Source: Ryuthela nishihirai
Lineage: Eukaryota; Arthropoda; Arachnida; Araneae; Heptathelidae
Length of the DNA stretch: 64,000 bases
Direction of reading: 5' to 3'
Assembly (NCBI GenBank): GCA_038380435.1
Contig: JAWZYU010000028.1
Span: forward strand, 40,483,095 to 40,547,094
The notes beneath the pieces were generated by a model, which ran no database searches, was not told the origin of the DNA, and saw only the letters and a program-made list of their open reading frames with translations. A program made the position numbers and the translations under genes. Of the stretch, positions 44,501 through 53,469 are shown piece after piece. The stretch's first letter is position 1; the number at the start of each line of letters is the position of its first letter.

Positions 44501-44548
44501 TTCGTTGTGATCAAATGTTGGTAAGTCATCAAAATGAAAAGTCGCCAT
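41510..44548 (-). CDS. LINE ORF2: endonuclease and reverse transcriptase
   Basis: The protein of 1,012 aa nicks target DNA and reverse-transcribes the LINE RNA at the nick. I use the ATG at 44548 (GCCATGG context); reading on upstream gives only a few codons and a TTG. Endonuclease motifs come first: LHVNIRSLKKN, ILTETN (catalytic Glu), AIYRSPSSN, VGDFNLDI, and ADHYLIAAI at the conserved Asp-His. Reverse transcriptase follows at about residues 460-740: RPIYKSGTKSDCTNYRPIA, QYGFQKGKNT, FLDFRKAFDTLDH (motif A Asp), GVPQGSILGPLLF, YADDTALV (catalytic Asp-Asp), KYLGLYMD. No RNase H is visible; the C-terminus is a basic Asn-rich region. No stop or frameshift, so it looks recently active. Confidence 0.93.
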   Translation of the reverse strand: MATFHFDDLPTFDHNENVLCDYEEVKKWFLTSKLCYESDEHLSFLHVNIRSLKKNWDTLCVYLKDILNFLDIIILTETNILSTDAPLFNLENFNQLFTRTPGAFEHGILLFFRDTLLVKTIPSLVIPAETLNINIYKGNLTFNLLAIYRSPSSNINTFLSNLKNWFETTDKHRNQILVGDFNLDIKNIKKHGVAKYVELLTEFGFSPIITGITREDIIGDSLSQTCIDHINVRLDIKLDTNSMIFGSRIADHYLIAAICGGKKLGNSSNHTKKLDSNFNTKTILDHKNICKEISLTDWLDRGTGNETPNSELIDVLYETFIKKYMAIVNNNKINKLSDGSKMKQRNCSKDWVNQEIINLIRKRDSAWIDYKNNKRNRNFKLLYTNLRNTVTSVIRQEKKKYYFKQFESCKNKPKQNWELINQIINNKPKTAIDDFIMKNMPQGMSETQAAEKFNNTFADIIVNLRDNNRIQNLSTVPKHIQPSVPSIFIPPISKQETFKILSDLNERKSCGYDQVHIKHIKACKTSLADLVTNFINESISTGNIPNKLKIAILRPIYKSGTKSDCTNYRPIAILPVLHKILERYVANVLANFLKKHNIISEKQYGFQKGKNTITLLTEFSDVINGTLNNGKKAAAIFLDFRKAFDTLDHDILLQKLYIYGVRGITLKWFENYLKNRVHVTKINGVFSEKRTVYTGVPQGSILGPLLFIIYINDLANLKLKGSLYIYADDTALVNVNHNIGDAVRDTQDDFNKIIYWSNINRIYINSEKTKWMSFHSPGYYDLSSYAIKNHEPLCPHNMITHDPDCCDCDVIERVESHKYLGLYMDTTFRWNTHIQKLAGKLRLCASKLYKLQFVASTHTCILVYKAICESILTYGLTIYGSTNLTNIKKIETIQSSIAKNIIPYNLRNSFYHSEERLNYLGILSFHNLYKYSITLKYFFDNQFKYKISHGKNTRLQSKNYFQLPKILNNYGKCTRAYTIPYVFNQLPREIILLNNFKEIKNKTKNFLLGTKF

Positions 44549-44592
44549 GGCAGAACAAATAAGGTGGAGCAAATAAACAATATATTTCCCGT

Positions 44593-45675
44593 TTAAAATT
44601 CGTCGAAATTCGTTTGCATATCAATTCGAATTACGCTGTCACCATCAGTTTTTCTCATCATGATTTTCCCGTTCCGAAACCAGACGTATTTAAAATTTTT
44701 TGATTTGGCCAGGCACCTCGCTTTCCAGAAAAGTTCTCTGTTTATTGGAGTTAAATTTTCATTTATATACACTGGCGTTTTTTTAGCGTCATCAATAATG
44801 TTACTGGCAAAGATTTTCGATTTCTTTTTTGACATCCATTGTTCACGTTCGTTTCTAGATTTAAATTGGGCAATAATCGCAGGTGTTTTTTTCTTGTTCC
44901 TTGTTGGCAGTCTATGTAAGGCTTCAAGTTGATCAATGTTAAAATTATTTATATCTAGCGCTTTTGCAACGTTGATCATTATCTGATTTAGATTTTCTTT
45001 CTCATCCTGGTCGTCCATTGGAATGCCATGTATCTCGATATTTCGGTTTCTGCCGTATTGTTCAAGATCATTAATTTGCGACTTTAGAGCCGTATTCTCT
45101 TGAGTGAGATCTGCACATGTAGTTTCAATGGTAGCTAGTTTACTCATAGTGTCTAGTTGCGTCGCTTCATATTCGTGAAATTTATTCAATAGTGTATCAT
45201 ATTGAGATGAGAAAAATTCTACTGAATGCCTTAAGTCTTTGATTTCGTTTCTTAAGTGCGTTATTTCATTCAGTAATGTTTGAAAGTTTCTAGTTTCTTG
45301 TTGCGCCGAAGACGGGGGCCGTATACTATTAGTGTTACAGCCTTCTCCAGGTGTCTTAGAGGAGCGGTGACCCAAGGATGTCTCCTGGCTATAGTTACTA
45401 TTGTTATTCGATGTCGGTGAGGGTGATACACGTGTGTTATTCTTTAGAGGCGTATTATCTCTGTTTTCTTTATCTGAAACGGGCCTGTTGTTTGTCCTGC
45501 TTAATTTGCAGTCAGTACAGAGCCACGTTTTTTTCTTCTCTTGAGTCATCTTTTTATAGTTTCTCTCCGTTGTGCCAGAGCACCCAAAATGCAGTTTCCC
45601 TTTGCATCCACTGCATAGGATATGGTCGGCATTTGGAGCAATTGTTTCTCCACAGCTGTAGCACAATGAATTCAT
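44593..45675 (-). CDS. LINE ORF1: PHD finger, coiled coil and L1-ORF1-like RNA-binding domain
   Basis: 360 aa. Residues ~5-56 form a PHD-type zinc finger (CYSCGE, CSGCKGKLHFGC, WLCTDC). A Ser/Asn/Thr-rich linker follows, then a predicted coiled coil at about 125-210 (heptads in TLLNEITHLRNEIKDLRHSV and the stretch after it), which would trimerise or oligomerise the protein. Next is an RRM-like region starting at RNRNIEIHGIP and containing LHRLP and a basic C-terminal part (KARCLAKSKNFKYVWFRNGK), resembling the L1 ORF1/transposase-22 fold. Such ORF1s coat the element RNA and act as a nucleic-acid chaperone. The start ATG (45675) lies 300 bases inside the 5' end. ORF2 begins 44 bases after the stop. 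Confidence 0.9.
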   Translation of the reverse strand: MNSLCYSCGETIAPNADHILCSGCKGKLHFGCSGTTERNYKKMTQEKKKTWLCTDCKLSRTNNRPVSDKENRDNTPLKNNTRVSPSPTSNNNSNYSQETSLGHRSSKTPGEGCNTNSIRPPSSAQQETRNFQTLLNEITHLRNEIKDLRHSVEFFSSQYDTLLNKFHEYEATQLDTMSKLATIETTCADLTQENTALKSQINDLEQYGRNRNIEIHGIPMDDQDEKENLNQIMINVAKALDINNFNIDQLEALHRLPTRNKKKTPAIIAQFKSRNEREQWMSKKKSKIFASNIIDDAKKTPVYINENLTPINRELFWKARCLAKSKNFKYVWFRNGKIMMRKTDGDSVIRIDMQTNFDEF

Positions 45676-45981
45676 TGTGTAGAGAGTTTTGGCTCACAAG
45701 TTCAACGGCGGGAACCACTAATGGGAGATGCACAAATTGGGCCCTAAAGTCCAGGTGCTTAATTGATTTTAGCCAGCTCACTCTACACAAGACACTGTGT
45801 AAAGCACGACGGACTGATGCAAGGGGGAGAGGACGCGTAGGAGCAATAAAGTTTATGGCACTTACTAGTCCGGTGACGGCCCGAAGGTCAAACCGATGGT
45901 CGCGGTCACGGGAGGGCAGCGGACACACCCTGCTGGCAGGAGCTCTGCGAAGAACGTCCGATCGCAACGACTGTTGGCAAC
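45676..45981 (-). promoter_or_regulatory. 5' untranslated region / probable internal promoter of the PHD-type LINE
   Basis: GC-richer than its surroundings (CGATCGGACGTTCTTCGCAG.., GGTGTGTCCGCTGCCCTCCC on the minus strand). LINEs of this kind carry an internal promoter at the 5' end; no specific initiator or downstream element can be proven by eye. Confidence 0.5.
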
Positions 45982-46255
45982 GATGATTTTTCAGCTTCTC
46001 TCCCCCCCCCCCTTCCCCCGGTCAGAAAACGCATTTTTTTTTTGTTTTAAGTGAAAATTGTTTGTTTTAGAGATAAAGTGGAAATGCCTTTTGGGTTGGA
46101 TAGGTATTGATAGTCTATTATGATCCACACTTTAAGAATCTTCCAAAGCTTTAATTGCACCCTCTAGCGGTTAAAATTTTAAACGAATATTGCAAACGAT
46201 CTATTTCGGTTACAAATTTGATATTTTAGTGGTAGAATGGGATGATCAAAAGTTT
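45982..46255 (+). repeat. Repeat X copy 3
   Basis: ATTTTTCAGCTTCTC, GTTTTAGAGATAAAGTGG, GGATAGGTATTGATAG, TTGCACCCTCTAGCGG, AATATTGCAAACG and TTTGATATTTTAGTGG. It directly follows the 5' end of the LINE. Confidence 0.7.
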
Positions 46256-46279
46256 ACATTGGCAGGTGGGTGGGAAAAT

Positions 46280-46470
46280 GCAGCTTTTTGAGAGATTAGT
46301 GAAAAATTCTTTTTGAGTGATCTCTTTATGACGATTCATAGTTTTAAAATCCTCTTTACCACCTTAATTTACCATCGTTAGAGGTCGCTAAATGTAGAAA
46401 ATGTAAAACTTGAAGCAATATTGCAACGATATATTTATGCTAGAAATTGGAAGTTCTGGCGATAGAATGT
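46280..46470 (+). repeat. Repeat X copy 4, diverged
   Basis: GTGAAAAATTCTTTTTGAGTG, CCATCGTTAGAGGTCGC, AATATTGCAACGATATAT and TAGAAATTGGAAGTTCTGGC follow the order of the other copies. Confidence 0.55.
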
Positions 46471-46620
46471 GTTTGATGAAGAACAGAATAAATGAGAGTC
46501 GTATGTGTGTCACGTGAATTCCAACTGGTCGACGTTTGCTCTTTATTTTTATAAATTTAGTAGTTAATTTTAAAATTTCACGACATTTTAATATAGAAAC
46601 AATAAATATAAATAAAATAA

Positions 46621-47208
46621 ATATCCCTTTAGGCAGCTGTTTGCTACAGAGGTCTGACAAGAGTGTGGGGCGGGAATGGCTCAGTCGATAGCGCGCCAGT
46701 CTCGTAATCTGTAGTTCTCAGGTTCGAGTCCCAGCTGGGTCAGCGTTGAGATTTATCTCCGCAAAATTCCCCGCCCTGCCCATTGTCAGTAGGGGACACC
46801 GATGGACTTCGAAAGGCCGCCGTCTGTCGGATGGGACGTTAAGCCGTGTGCCGCGTGTATGGGAAAGTCATACCATGTAAACGTTAAAGAACACGCTGGA
46901 TGACCTTGACGGGAGGCTACCATCTGTCTCCCAACAGCTGTTCCAGTGGGTCCCGTCCACCAACCTTCTCTGAGCCTCCAGGGTCCATGTGTCCTGGCCA
47001 TTTAGCCCATGGTGTGTAAAAAGTGCTGCTCAGAGGTAAAACAACCCAACTCTGACAGGAGTCTATCAGTTTATACGCCATAGTAGAAGGTCTGTGAGAA
47101 TGGCGGGACCTCAGCAGAAAAACAGCACAAAAATTCATGTCTCACACGGGGCTCGAACGCAGGTCCTTAAACTATTAGCCAAGAGCACTAACCACTCGGC
47201 CACAAATC
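46621..47208 (-). mobile_element. SINE-B, minus, split by SINE-A
   Basis: 3' part 46621-46664 (ATCCCTTTAGGCAGCTG to TCTGACAAGAGT); the rest is at 47051-47208 (TCTGACAGGAGTCTATCAG to CACTAACCACTCGGCCAC). Confidence 0.85.
46665..47050 (+). mobile_element. SINE-A copy, plus, inserted in SINE-B
   Basis: Target-site duplication TCTGACAAGAGT / TCTGACAGGAGT (46653-46664 and 47051-47062, 11/12). The head reads GGGGCGGGAATGGCTCAGTCG. Confidence 0.94.
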
Positions 47209-47253
47209 CTTTTATTTTGTACACACTGAATAATTTGACTCTTAATTCTAGGA

Positions 47254-47454
47254 CAGTGGTTCTCAATCTTTTATGCTTCACGTACCCCCTGGAAATGTGC
47301 ATGTAACTGGCGTACCCCTTATGTAGATAGATAAAACTATAGTTATAGTAAAATAATGCCAACTTCGCGACTTTGTTATTAGATCTAGCAACTTTTAAGC
47401 TCTCACGGCGTACCCCAAAAAATTTTACCGCATACCCCACGTTGAGAACCCCTA
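47254..47454 (+). mobile_element. hAT-type MITE, 201 bp
   Basis: Starts CAGTGGTTCTCAATCTT and ends ACGTTGAGAACCCCTA: imperfect terminal inverted repeats of about 14 bp. Flanks TTCTAGGA (47246-47253) and CTCTAGGC (47455-47462) share 6 of 8 positions, consistent with an 8-bp hAT target-site duplication that has mutated. Internal GTACCCC motifs near both ends are subterminal repeats typical of hAT. Non-coding. Confidence 0.82.
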
Positions 47455-47507
47455 CTCTAGGCAAAAAGAAAATCAACTTTTTCATTTTAAGAGATAAATG
47501 AGGTATA

Positions 47508-47575
47508 CGTTGGGTTGGGTTGTTTTACCTCTGAGCGGCATTTTTTTGCACACCATGGGCTAAATGGCCAGGTCT
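47508..47575 (-). mobile_element. SINE-A 3' fragment, minus, strongly 5'-truncated
   Basis: GTTGGGTTGGGTTGTTTTACC to CTAAATGGCCAGGTC; a very short insertion of a near-consensus 3' end. Confidence 0.88.
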
Positions 47576-48381
47576 GTAATATATATATTAAAACATTAAA
47601 CTCTGAATTGGAATAAATAATAAAAATAATATTTTACATGGATATTTGTTCTCTAAAATATCTTGCCCGGTTTATTTTATTTCAATAAACATACTTGAAA
47701 CTTTCTTCGCAAAATATTACGAGAAAGCTTTAAGTCTCATCCCCCACACAGAGGCTAAATTCTCGTCGTCGTCCCCCCTTTGAAATAAGTCTTTGGGTAC
47801 GTATTAACATAAGTCACAATAATACAGTATATGTATACGGAAATTTTATTACAAGTACACATATATGTTCTTTTCCAATCCAATCAATGTTCCTTTTTTC
47901 ACTGAGGACAGAATTGGGGTTAGAAGAGAAAATCACAGACTGCGCATTCCCACCGGAACCATCACATCCCCTGCATAGTTGGTTTCTCTGTATACAATGT
48001 TATGCTGGCACAACCTATTTAAAAACTCACTAGTCGCCACTGTCTATACCCACCTTAAAACTTACGTCTTTTCCATTCTGAACGTTATATTCTTATGCAA
48101 ACCCCATCTTTTATTTTGAATAAGAGATGGACATATTTACCTGATGTATGTTTTCCCTTTCATCAGGTTTCGACTTCTTCATAGGTTTTCTAAATGGCGT
48201 ATTATAATGACAGTTTCCTGGCGCACTTCCAGTTCTAATTGCTTGAGGAGTAATTTTATTTTTTACACAATTGCAAAAGAAAGATTCTGTTTATAAGAGC
48301 TATATAATCAGAATCGGATGTAAAAAAATTAAGGGTTGGATTCCATTAAAAGTTGGATTCCCTAATATCATTGGTTTACAA
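47576..48381. other. AT-rich unique stretch
   Basis: No supported feature. Confidence 0.5.
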
Positions 48382-48834
48382 CAGTGTCTCGCAAACTGTG
48401 TGCCGCGGCAGAGTAGTGTGCCGCGAGAGATTCCAAGTGTGCCGCGAGAGATTTTCAAATTGACCCTAGATACTCCAAAGATTTCATTTTGACTTGACTT
48501 GTGTTATCGACGTGCTTTAAAATCGACGTGCTTTAATAAAAATCTTTCAGATTTTATCAACTGGGCTCTTGTAAGTATTTATCAAGCTTTTTCCAAATTT
48601 TGGTATTAATTTTTGATTATTTCAAGCCATAGAATGGACAAATATTTAAAACAAACACCGAGTTATGAGTTAAAGAACGAGAGCAAATCTTCAAGTAAAA
48701 CCAGGATGATGACTTCAACAAAGCGCAAATATAATGACGATTATATAGAGTTTGCTTTTATTCTTTTTTAGGTGTGCCGCGGAAAAAAAATTAGATTCAG
48801 TGTGCCGCAGAGTAAAAAAGTTTGCGAGACACTG
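48382..48834 (+). mobile_element. hAT-type MITE, 453 bp, with perfect 15-bp terminal inverted repeats
   Basis: CAGTGTCTCGCAAAC (48382-48396) is exactly inverted at the other end (GTTTGCGAGACACTG, 48820-48834). Flanking GTTTACAA (48374-48381) and TTTTACAA (48835-48842) are an 8-bp target-site duplication with one mismatch, as expected for hAT. The subterminal motif GTGTGCCGCG occurs repeatedly near both ends (about 48398-48450 and 48771-48808), probably transposase-binding sites. No transposase is encoded. Confidence 0.93.
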
Positions 48835-48967
48835 TTTTACAAGGTTTTCATAACATGATCAATTGTTGCTGCCTTTAACTATTTTTCTGGTGGTGATTTC
48901 AGATCTGGCCTTTAAAAAATGGCTAGCACGTCACGTTTTTATGTTATTGGTCATTTTGACTCCTATT

Positions 48968-49011
48968 AAGATCTTCCTATACCAACACCTCTAGGCAACT
49001 AGGAGGTTACT
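48968..49011 (+). repeat. Duplicated snippet of the orphan-family pseudogene
   Basis: AGATCTTCCTATACCAACAC + CTC with the related bases after it (to about 49011) repeats 49548-49590, inside the downstream pseudogene. Confidence 0.8.
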
Positions 49012-49146
49012 AGATATTTTCCTTTTTGTGGCTGGCAACACTGATTGCCAAGTGGAAGAAACATGTAACGGTAACCTAACCTCAGACCGCCATTCTTATT
49101 GTTTTCATTATAGGAGGAACACGTGCTGTACGTTTAAGAGTGAATT

Positions 49147-50842
49147 TTGGCGTTTAAATGGCACAAAGGCAGCGTCGCGGATGTGTTATTGTGGCAGATA
49201 AATTTTGTTATGTGTGGGGGAAATTATATTTTAAAATCCCAGAGTCATTCTTTGACAAAGATTGTGAAGAAAGCCTATAACTTGTATTTCGGATGTCATG
49301 TTGGAGATCAGGACAAAACATGGGCTCCACATATGTGCTATATTTCGTGCTTTGTTGGCCTGAGTGAATGGTTGAAAGGTAAGATAAAATCCATGCCATT
49401 TGCAGTTCCAATGGTTTGGCGTGAGCCAACTAGTCACTTGCATGATTGCTATTTTTGTTTAACTAAAGTGTCGCGCATTTAAAAAAAAATAAGCAAAATA
49501 CAATATCCAAATGTGCCTTCAGCCATAAGACCAATTCCTCATGGAGAAGATCTTCCTATACCAACACCTCCAACCAACTGGGAGGAGATGGATTCACATT
49601 CATCAGAGGAAGACTTTGAGGCATATACAGATCCTGATCCTACATACACCCCTAAAAAGTTAGACAAGTCCCATTTAATTCACCAATATGAACTAAACGA
49701 TCTTATTCGAGACCTAGGACTTTCTAAACAACGAGCTGAGGTTTTAGGTTCAAGACTTCAAGAGTGGAATCTTCTGGCCAAGGGTACCAGAGTTTCTCGT
49801 TCAGAAATAGAGATTTGATTTCATCAGCTTGATGCAAGGTGGTTTGTGTTTCTACACAGACATTTCAGGACTGGTGGAAGAAATTGTAACAACTCACGAT
49901 CCTAAGGAATGGTGTTTATTTATAGATTCGTCAAAATTCAGCTTAAAAGGTGTCCTTTTACATAAATGAAACCTGGAATGGAAAAACTGTCCATTCCAGT
50001 GACTCATGCTGTGGGAATGAAAGAAACTTATGAAAGCATGGAAAAAATAATCACTGCTATAAAATATGACCAGTTTAAGTGGACAATATGTGGTGACCTA
50101 AAAGTCATATCTCTCTTTGCTCGGGCTTCAAGGAGACCACAAAAGTTTGCTGTTTTCTGTGTTTGTGGGACAGTAGGGCCAGAAAGGAACACTACAAAAC
50201 AAAAGACTGGCCAAAAAGATATGTTTTTATTCCTGGAAAGAGTAATGTGAGGTAATAAGCCTCTAGTTGACACCTCTGATGTTCTGCTCCCACCACTACA
50301 CATCAAGCTGGGTTTATGAAAAACTTTGTAAAGGCTATGGGCAAAACTGGTAAAGAGTTTTTACACGTGAAGGAAAATTTTCCAACTCTAAGTGATGCCA
50401 AACTCAAAGAAGAGATGTTTGTTGGTTCTCAAATCAGGAAGCTACTGAATGATAGTGTCTTCGAAGAAAAACTGAATATGAAGGAGCGCGCTGCATGGAA
50501 ATCCCTCACATCTGTGGTCCAGGGTTTTCTGGGGAAAGAAAGAAAGGAAGAAAAAAACAAAGAGGAAAACTACCATCAGCTCATTCAAGATCTCAAAAAC
50601 TATGAAAATCTTGGCTGCCGAATGTCTTTGAAGATCCATTTCTTGCACTCGCATCTCTACTTCTTTCCTAGCAACTTAGAAGCTGTCAGTGATGAGCAAG
50701 GGGAAAGATTACACCAGGATATCCGAACCATGGAGGAGAGATACCAAGTCAGGTGGGACCCAGCAATGCAATGATGGGTGACAACTGCTGGTTCTTGCAG
50801 AAGGAAGATACCTCAGCACATAAAAGACAAAAATGAACTTCT
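49147..50842 (+). pseudogene. Decayed intronless copy of a widespread invertebrate orphan gene family
   Basis: I recognise from memory a family of unknown function found in many arthropod genomes, often multi-copy. Blocks in order: YFGCHVGDQDKTWAPHMCYI and MPFAVPMVWREPTSHLHDCY (49270-49460, a Cys/His-rich N-terminal region); PSAIRPIPHGEDLPIPTPP and LGLSKQRAEVLGSRLQEWN (49510-49780); LFIDSSKFSLKGVLLH (49915-49965); ETYESMEKIITAIKYDQFKW and ICGDLKVI (50026-50110); MKNFVKAMGKTGKEF, EMFVGSQIRKLLND (50316-50460); LGCRMSLKIHFLHSHLYFFP and SDEQGERLHQDIRTMEERYQ (50610-50750); then a frameshifted GDNCWFLQKED (about 50776-50810). At least one in-frame stop (49480) and four frame changes are needed, so it is dead. 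Absence of introns suggests a transposable-element or retrocopy origin. Confidence 0.8.
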
Positions 50843-51194
50843 TGTAAGTATAAAAGATCCTTACCCATGTTTTCTTATTTTGCATTTCAATATTATTTCG
50901 TTTATTACTTTACGTTCAATGGTCTATAACTATGATGTTTCTATTTTTTTTCACTGTAATCTTGTGATTAATGAGTTTAAGTTGCAATTTAATAAAATAG
51001 TCACATTTATTTTCATTTCCCAGAAATGCGTATTCATTGAAATTTCAAATACATCAATCCGTAATTAAAAAAAAAAACTTTACCTGCTTCAGATTTTCCA
51101 CAGCCATATTTGAATTCAGCAGACCAAAATTAGTTAAAAAAAACATCCTATTTGACCAATGTTATAAAAAAAAAGTTTCTGTTTGTTGTCTAGT
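50843..51194. other. AT-rich stretch
   Basis: Nothing supported. Confidence 0.5.
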
Positions 51195-51590
51195 TCATCA
51201 TCATCATCATCCTCAAGCAGCCATGGGCTACGGAGGTCCAACCAGACCGTGCAATATATTTCTCCAAGCAAGTCTATCCTGAGCTACATCTACTGCATCT
51301 GGCCACTGCACACCAATTTTAACAAGGTCCTGTTTGACATTGTTTGCCCACCGCATCCTAGGTCTCACCTTCTTTCTGAGGCCTTTAGGCACACTGTTCA
51401 TAACTCTATTCACAAATCTATAATTAATCATACGGGCAACATGGCCAAACCAACGGAGTCTCTCTCTGCACAATATGCTGCTTAAAGGAGGTTGCAAACT
51501 CCTTTGCCTAACCTCATCATTAGTTACAAAGTTGAACCACCTAATGCCCAAAATACTGCGTAAGCATCTGGAATCGAAAGCATCTATATT
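51195..51590 (-). mobile_element. RTE LINE copy, 5'-truncated, minus
   Basis: Minus-strand codons encode the last ~118 residues of the RTE ORF2 (DAFDSRCLRSILGIRWFNF to HGLVGPP), almost identical to the copy ending at 55923. The 3' end reads GGCTGCTTGAGG followed by (ATG)n, the simple-repeat tail usual for RTE. There is no in-frame stop within the fragment. Confidence 0.9.
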
Positions 51591-52160
51591 CAATAATAAT
51601 TTATTTATGAATATTTCAAAATCAAAAGCATTGGAATTTTTATAATAAACTAGATCAATAAGTTCGTCTACCGATGTAAATTATGTAGATGGCCTTTAAA
51701 CACCAAAAGGTCGACTTACTGGCGCTTCAATGAACATAAATGATCGTACAAACAATCTTTCAAACAGTTTAGAGCTGACTTGAGTGCACATAGGCTTTCA
51801 AATTATATTTTTTTTCTTGATCGCAAAACTAACTAGTGATTGACGTTTAGGAGTACGTTTGAAGGTCCCTGAACTCGATAAAATAGGTTACATGAAGTCG
51901 GTCTGTCTGCGCTGAAGTCTCAGGCGCAGGGCTAATCGATTACGTTTCCAGTCATTTTTTAACTTTGGGTCCTTTCGCGGTCAAAAAGAGAAGACAGAAA
52001 AAATTCACGTGTCAAGGGTGAAGAGAAAAAAAGCACCCACACACAAAAAAAAAACTGCATTTGTAAAGTAAATCTTTAATTTGTTTGTTCAAAAGCCATT
52101 TTTGCAAAAACGTAATTAACAGACAAAATAATAACGACTATGATGATACTCCTCCCTCCT
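51591..52160. other. AT-rich stretch
   Basis: No supported feature. Confidence 0.5.
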
Positions 52161-52164
52161 CCCC

Positions 52165-52511
52165 AGGGCGGGGGTGGCTCAGTTGGTAGCGCGCCAGGCT
52201 CGTAATCTGTAGTTCCCAGGTTCGAGTCCCAGTTGGGTCAGCGTTAAGATTTATCTCCGCAAAATTCCCCGCCCTGCCCACGGTCAGTAGGGGACACCGA
52301 TGGGCTTGGAAAGGCCGCCGTCCGTCGGATGGGACGTTAAGCCGTGGCCTCGTGTGCGGGAGAGCCATACCCTGTGCACGTTAAAGAACACACTGGATGG
52401 TCTTGACGGGAGGCTACCATCTGTCTCCCAACAGCTGTTCCAGTGGGTCCCCTCCCCCAACCTTCTCTGAGCCTTCGGGGTCCATGTGACCTGGCCATTT
52501 AGCCCATGGTG
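52165..52511 (+). mobile_element. SINE-A copy, plus, tail-to-tail with next copy
   Basis: GGCGGGGGTGGCTCAGTTGG to CATTTAGCCCATGGTG; the last ~40 bases of the tail are missing at the junction with the inverted copy. Confidence 0.93.
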
Positions 52512-52517
52512 AAAGGT

Positions 52518-52822
52518 TGATGAGAAGGTTGGGTGAGGGGACCAATGGAACAGCTGTTGCGAGACAGATGGTAGCCTCCCGTCAAGGCCATGCAGCGTGT
52601 TCTTTAACGTGTACAGGGTATGGCTCTCCCACACACGGGCCCACGGTTTAACGTCCCATCCGACGGACAGAGGCCTTTCCAAGCACATCGGTGTCCCCTA
52701 CTGACCGTGGGCAGGGTGTGGAATTTTGCGGAGATAAATATCAACGCTGACTCAGCTGGGACTCGAACCTGGGAACTACAGATTACGAGCCTGGCGCGCT
52801 ACCGACTGAGCCACCCCCGCCC
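52518..52822 (-). mobile_element. SINE-A copy, minus, inverted partner
   Basis: Begins GATGAGAAGGTTGGGTGAGG and ends GACTGAGCCACCCCCGCCC. With 52165-52460 it forms a ~300-bp inverted repeat around a short spacer. Confidence 0.92.
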
Positions 52823-53040
52823 TGTCTCTCCTGTACACGGGGACCACAGCTTGGAAAGGCCGCCAGTATGCCGAAACATACTGGCGGCTTTTCCAAGCCC
52901 ATTAGCATCCCCTTTCTGATCGAGGGCAGGAGGGAGGGGGGGGGGGTCTAGTGGAGATAAATCTCAAAGTTGGCACAGATGGGGCTCGAACGTGGGAACT
53001 ACAGATTATGAGCCTTGCCGGCTACCAGCTGAGCAAGTCC
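52823..53040 (-). mobile_element. Old SINE-A, minus, with hairpin replacement
   Basis: CTCCTGTACACGGGGACCAC to CCAGCTGAGCAAGTCCTGCC. Contains CTTGGAAAGGCCGCCAGTAT.. (52850-52870) facing its reverse complement at 52877-52897 with one mismatch and a 6-nt loop, in place of the usual GGACGGCGGCC segment. Confidence 0.82.
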
Positions 53041-53065
53041 TGCCTTTTCATTCCAAAAAATAGGG

Positions 53066-53456
53066 GGGCGGGGGTGGCTCAGTCGGTAGCGCGCCAGGCT
53101 CGTAATCTGTAGTTCCCAGGTTCGAGTCCCAGCTGGGTCAGCGTTGAGATTTATCTCCGCAAAATTCCCCGCCCTGCCCACGGTCAGTAGGGGACACCGA
53201 TGGGCTTGGAAAGGCCGCCGTCCGTCGGATGGGACGTTAAGCCGTGGCCCCGTGTGCGGGAGAGCCATACCCTGTGCACGTTAAAGAACAGGCTGGATGG
53301 CCTTGACGGGAGGCTACCATCTGTCTCCCAACAGCTGTTCCAGTGGGTCCCCTCCCCCAACCTTCTCTGAGCCTTCGGGGTCCATGTGACCTGGCCATTT
53401 AGCCCATGGTGTGCAAAAAAGTGCCGCTCAGAGGTAAAACAACCCAACAACCCAAC
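53066..53456 (+). mobile_element. SINE-A copy, plus, young reference copy
   Basis: Target-site duplication CCAAAAAATAGGG (53053-53065 and 53457-53469, 13 bp exact). 391 bp. Domains: tRNA-Met-like head with A box TGGCTCAGTCGG and B box GGTTCGAGTCC (1-~75), GAGATTTATCTCCGC (~80), a central block GTCGGATGGGACGTTAAGCC to GTGCACGTTAAAGAACA, a unique 3' part, and tail AACAACCCAACAACCCAACC. The central block recalls conserved SINE core domains shared between distant invertebrates (Nin-DC/Meta type), from memory only. Confidence 0.96.
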
Positions 53457-53469
53457 CCAAAAAATAGGG

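Larger units (their letters stand above)
41291..45981 (-). mobile_element. Apparently full-length two-ORF LINE (PHD-type ORF1; CR1/Jockey-like), minus strand
   Basis: Reading the minus strand: 5' untranslated region (from about 45981 to 45676), ORF1 (45675-44593), a 44-base gap, ORF2 (44548-41510), a ~180-base 3' untranslated region, AATAAA (plus-strand 41329-41334) and a (TAA/TATAA)n tail to about 41291. Both ORFs are open throughout, the only autonomous element in the window with no visible defect. It sits between two copies of repeat X (41033-41290 and 45982-46255), so it may have inserted next to or inside that repeat. No unambiguous target-site duplication was found. Clade assignment (CR1/L2/Jockey group) is by architecture only: endonuclease plus reverse transcriptase and no RNase H. 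Confidence 0.9.

Noticed and set aside
44548..44572. Longer ORF2 start at 44572 of the minus-strand LINE
   Set aside because: The codon there is TTG; the ATG at 44548 has a good context and the added residues are not conserved-looking.
45378..45986. 202-codon plus-strand open frame opposite LINE ORF1 and 5' region
   Set aside because: Antisense shadow of the LINE; no domain.
53066..53140. tRNA-like heads as functional tRNA genes
   Set aside because: All are fused to SINE bodies with target-site duplications, lack a proper acceptor-stem pairing and 3' T run, and the anticodon region is altered.
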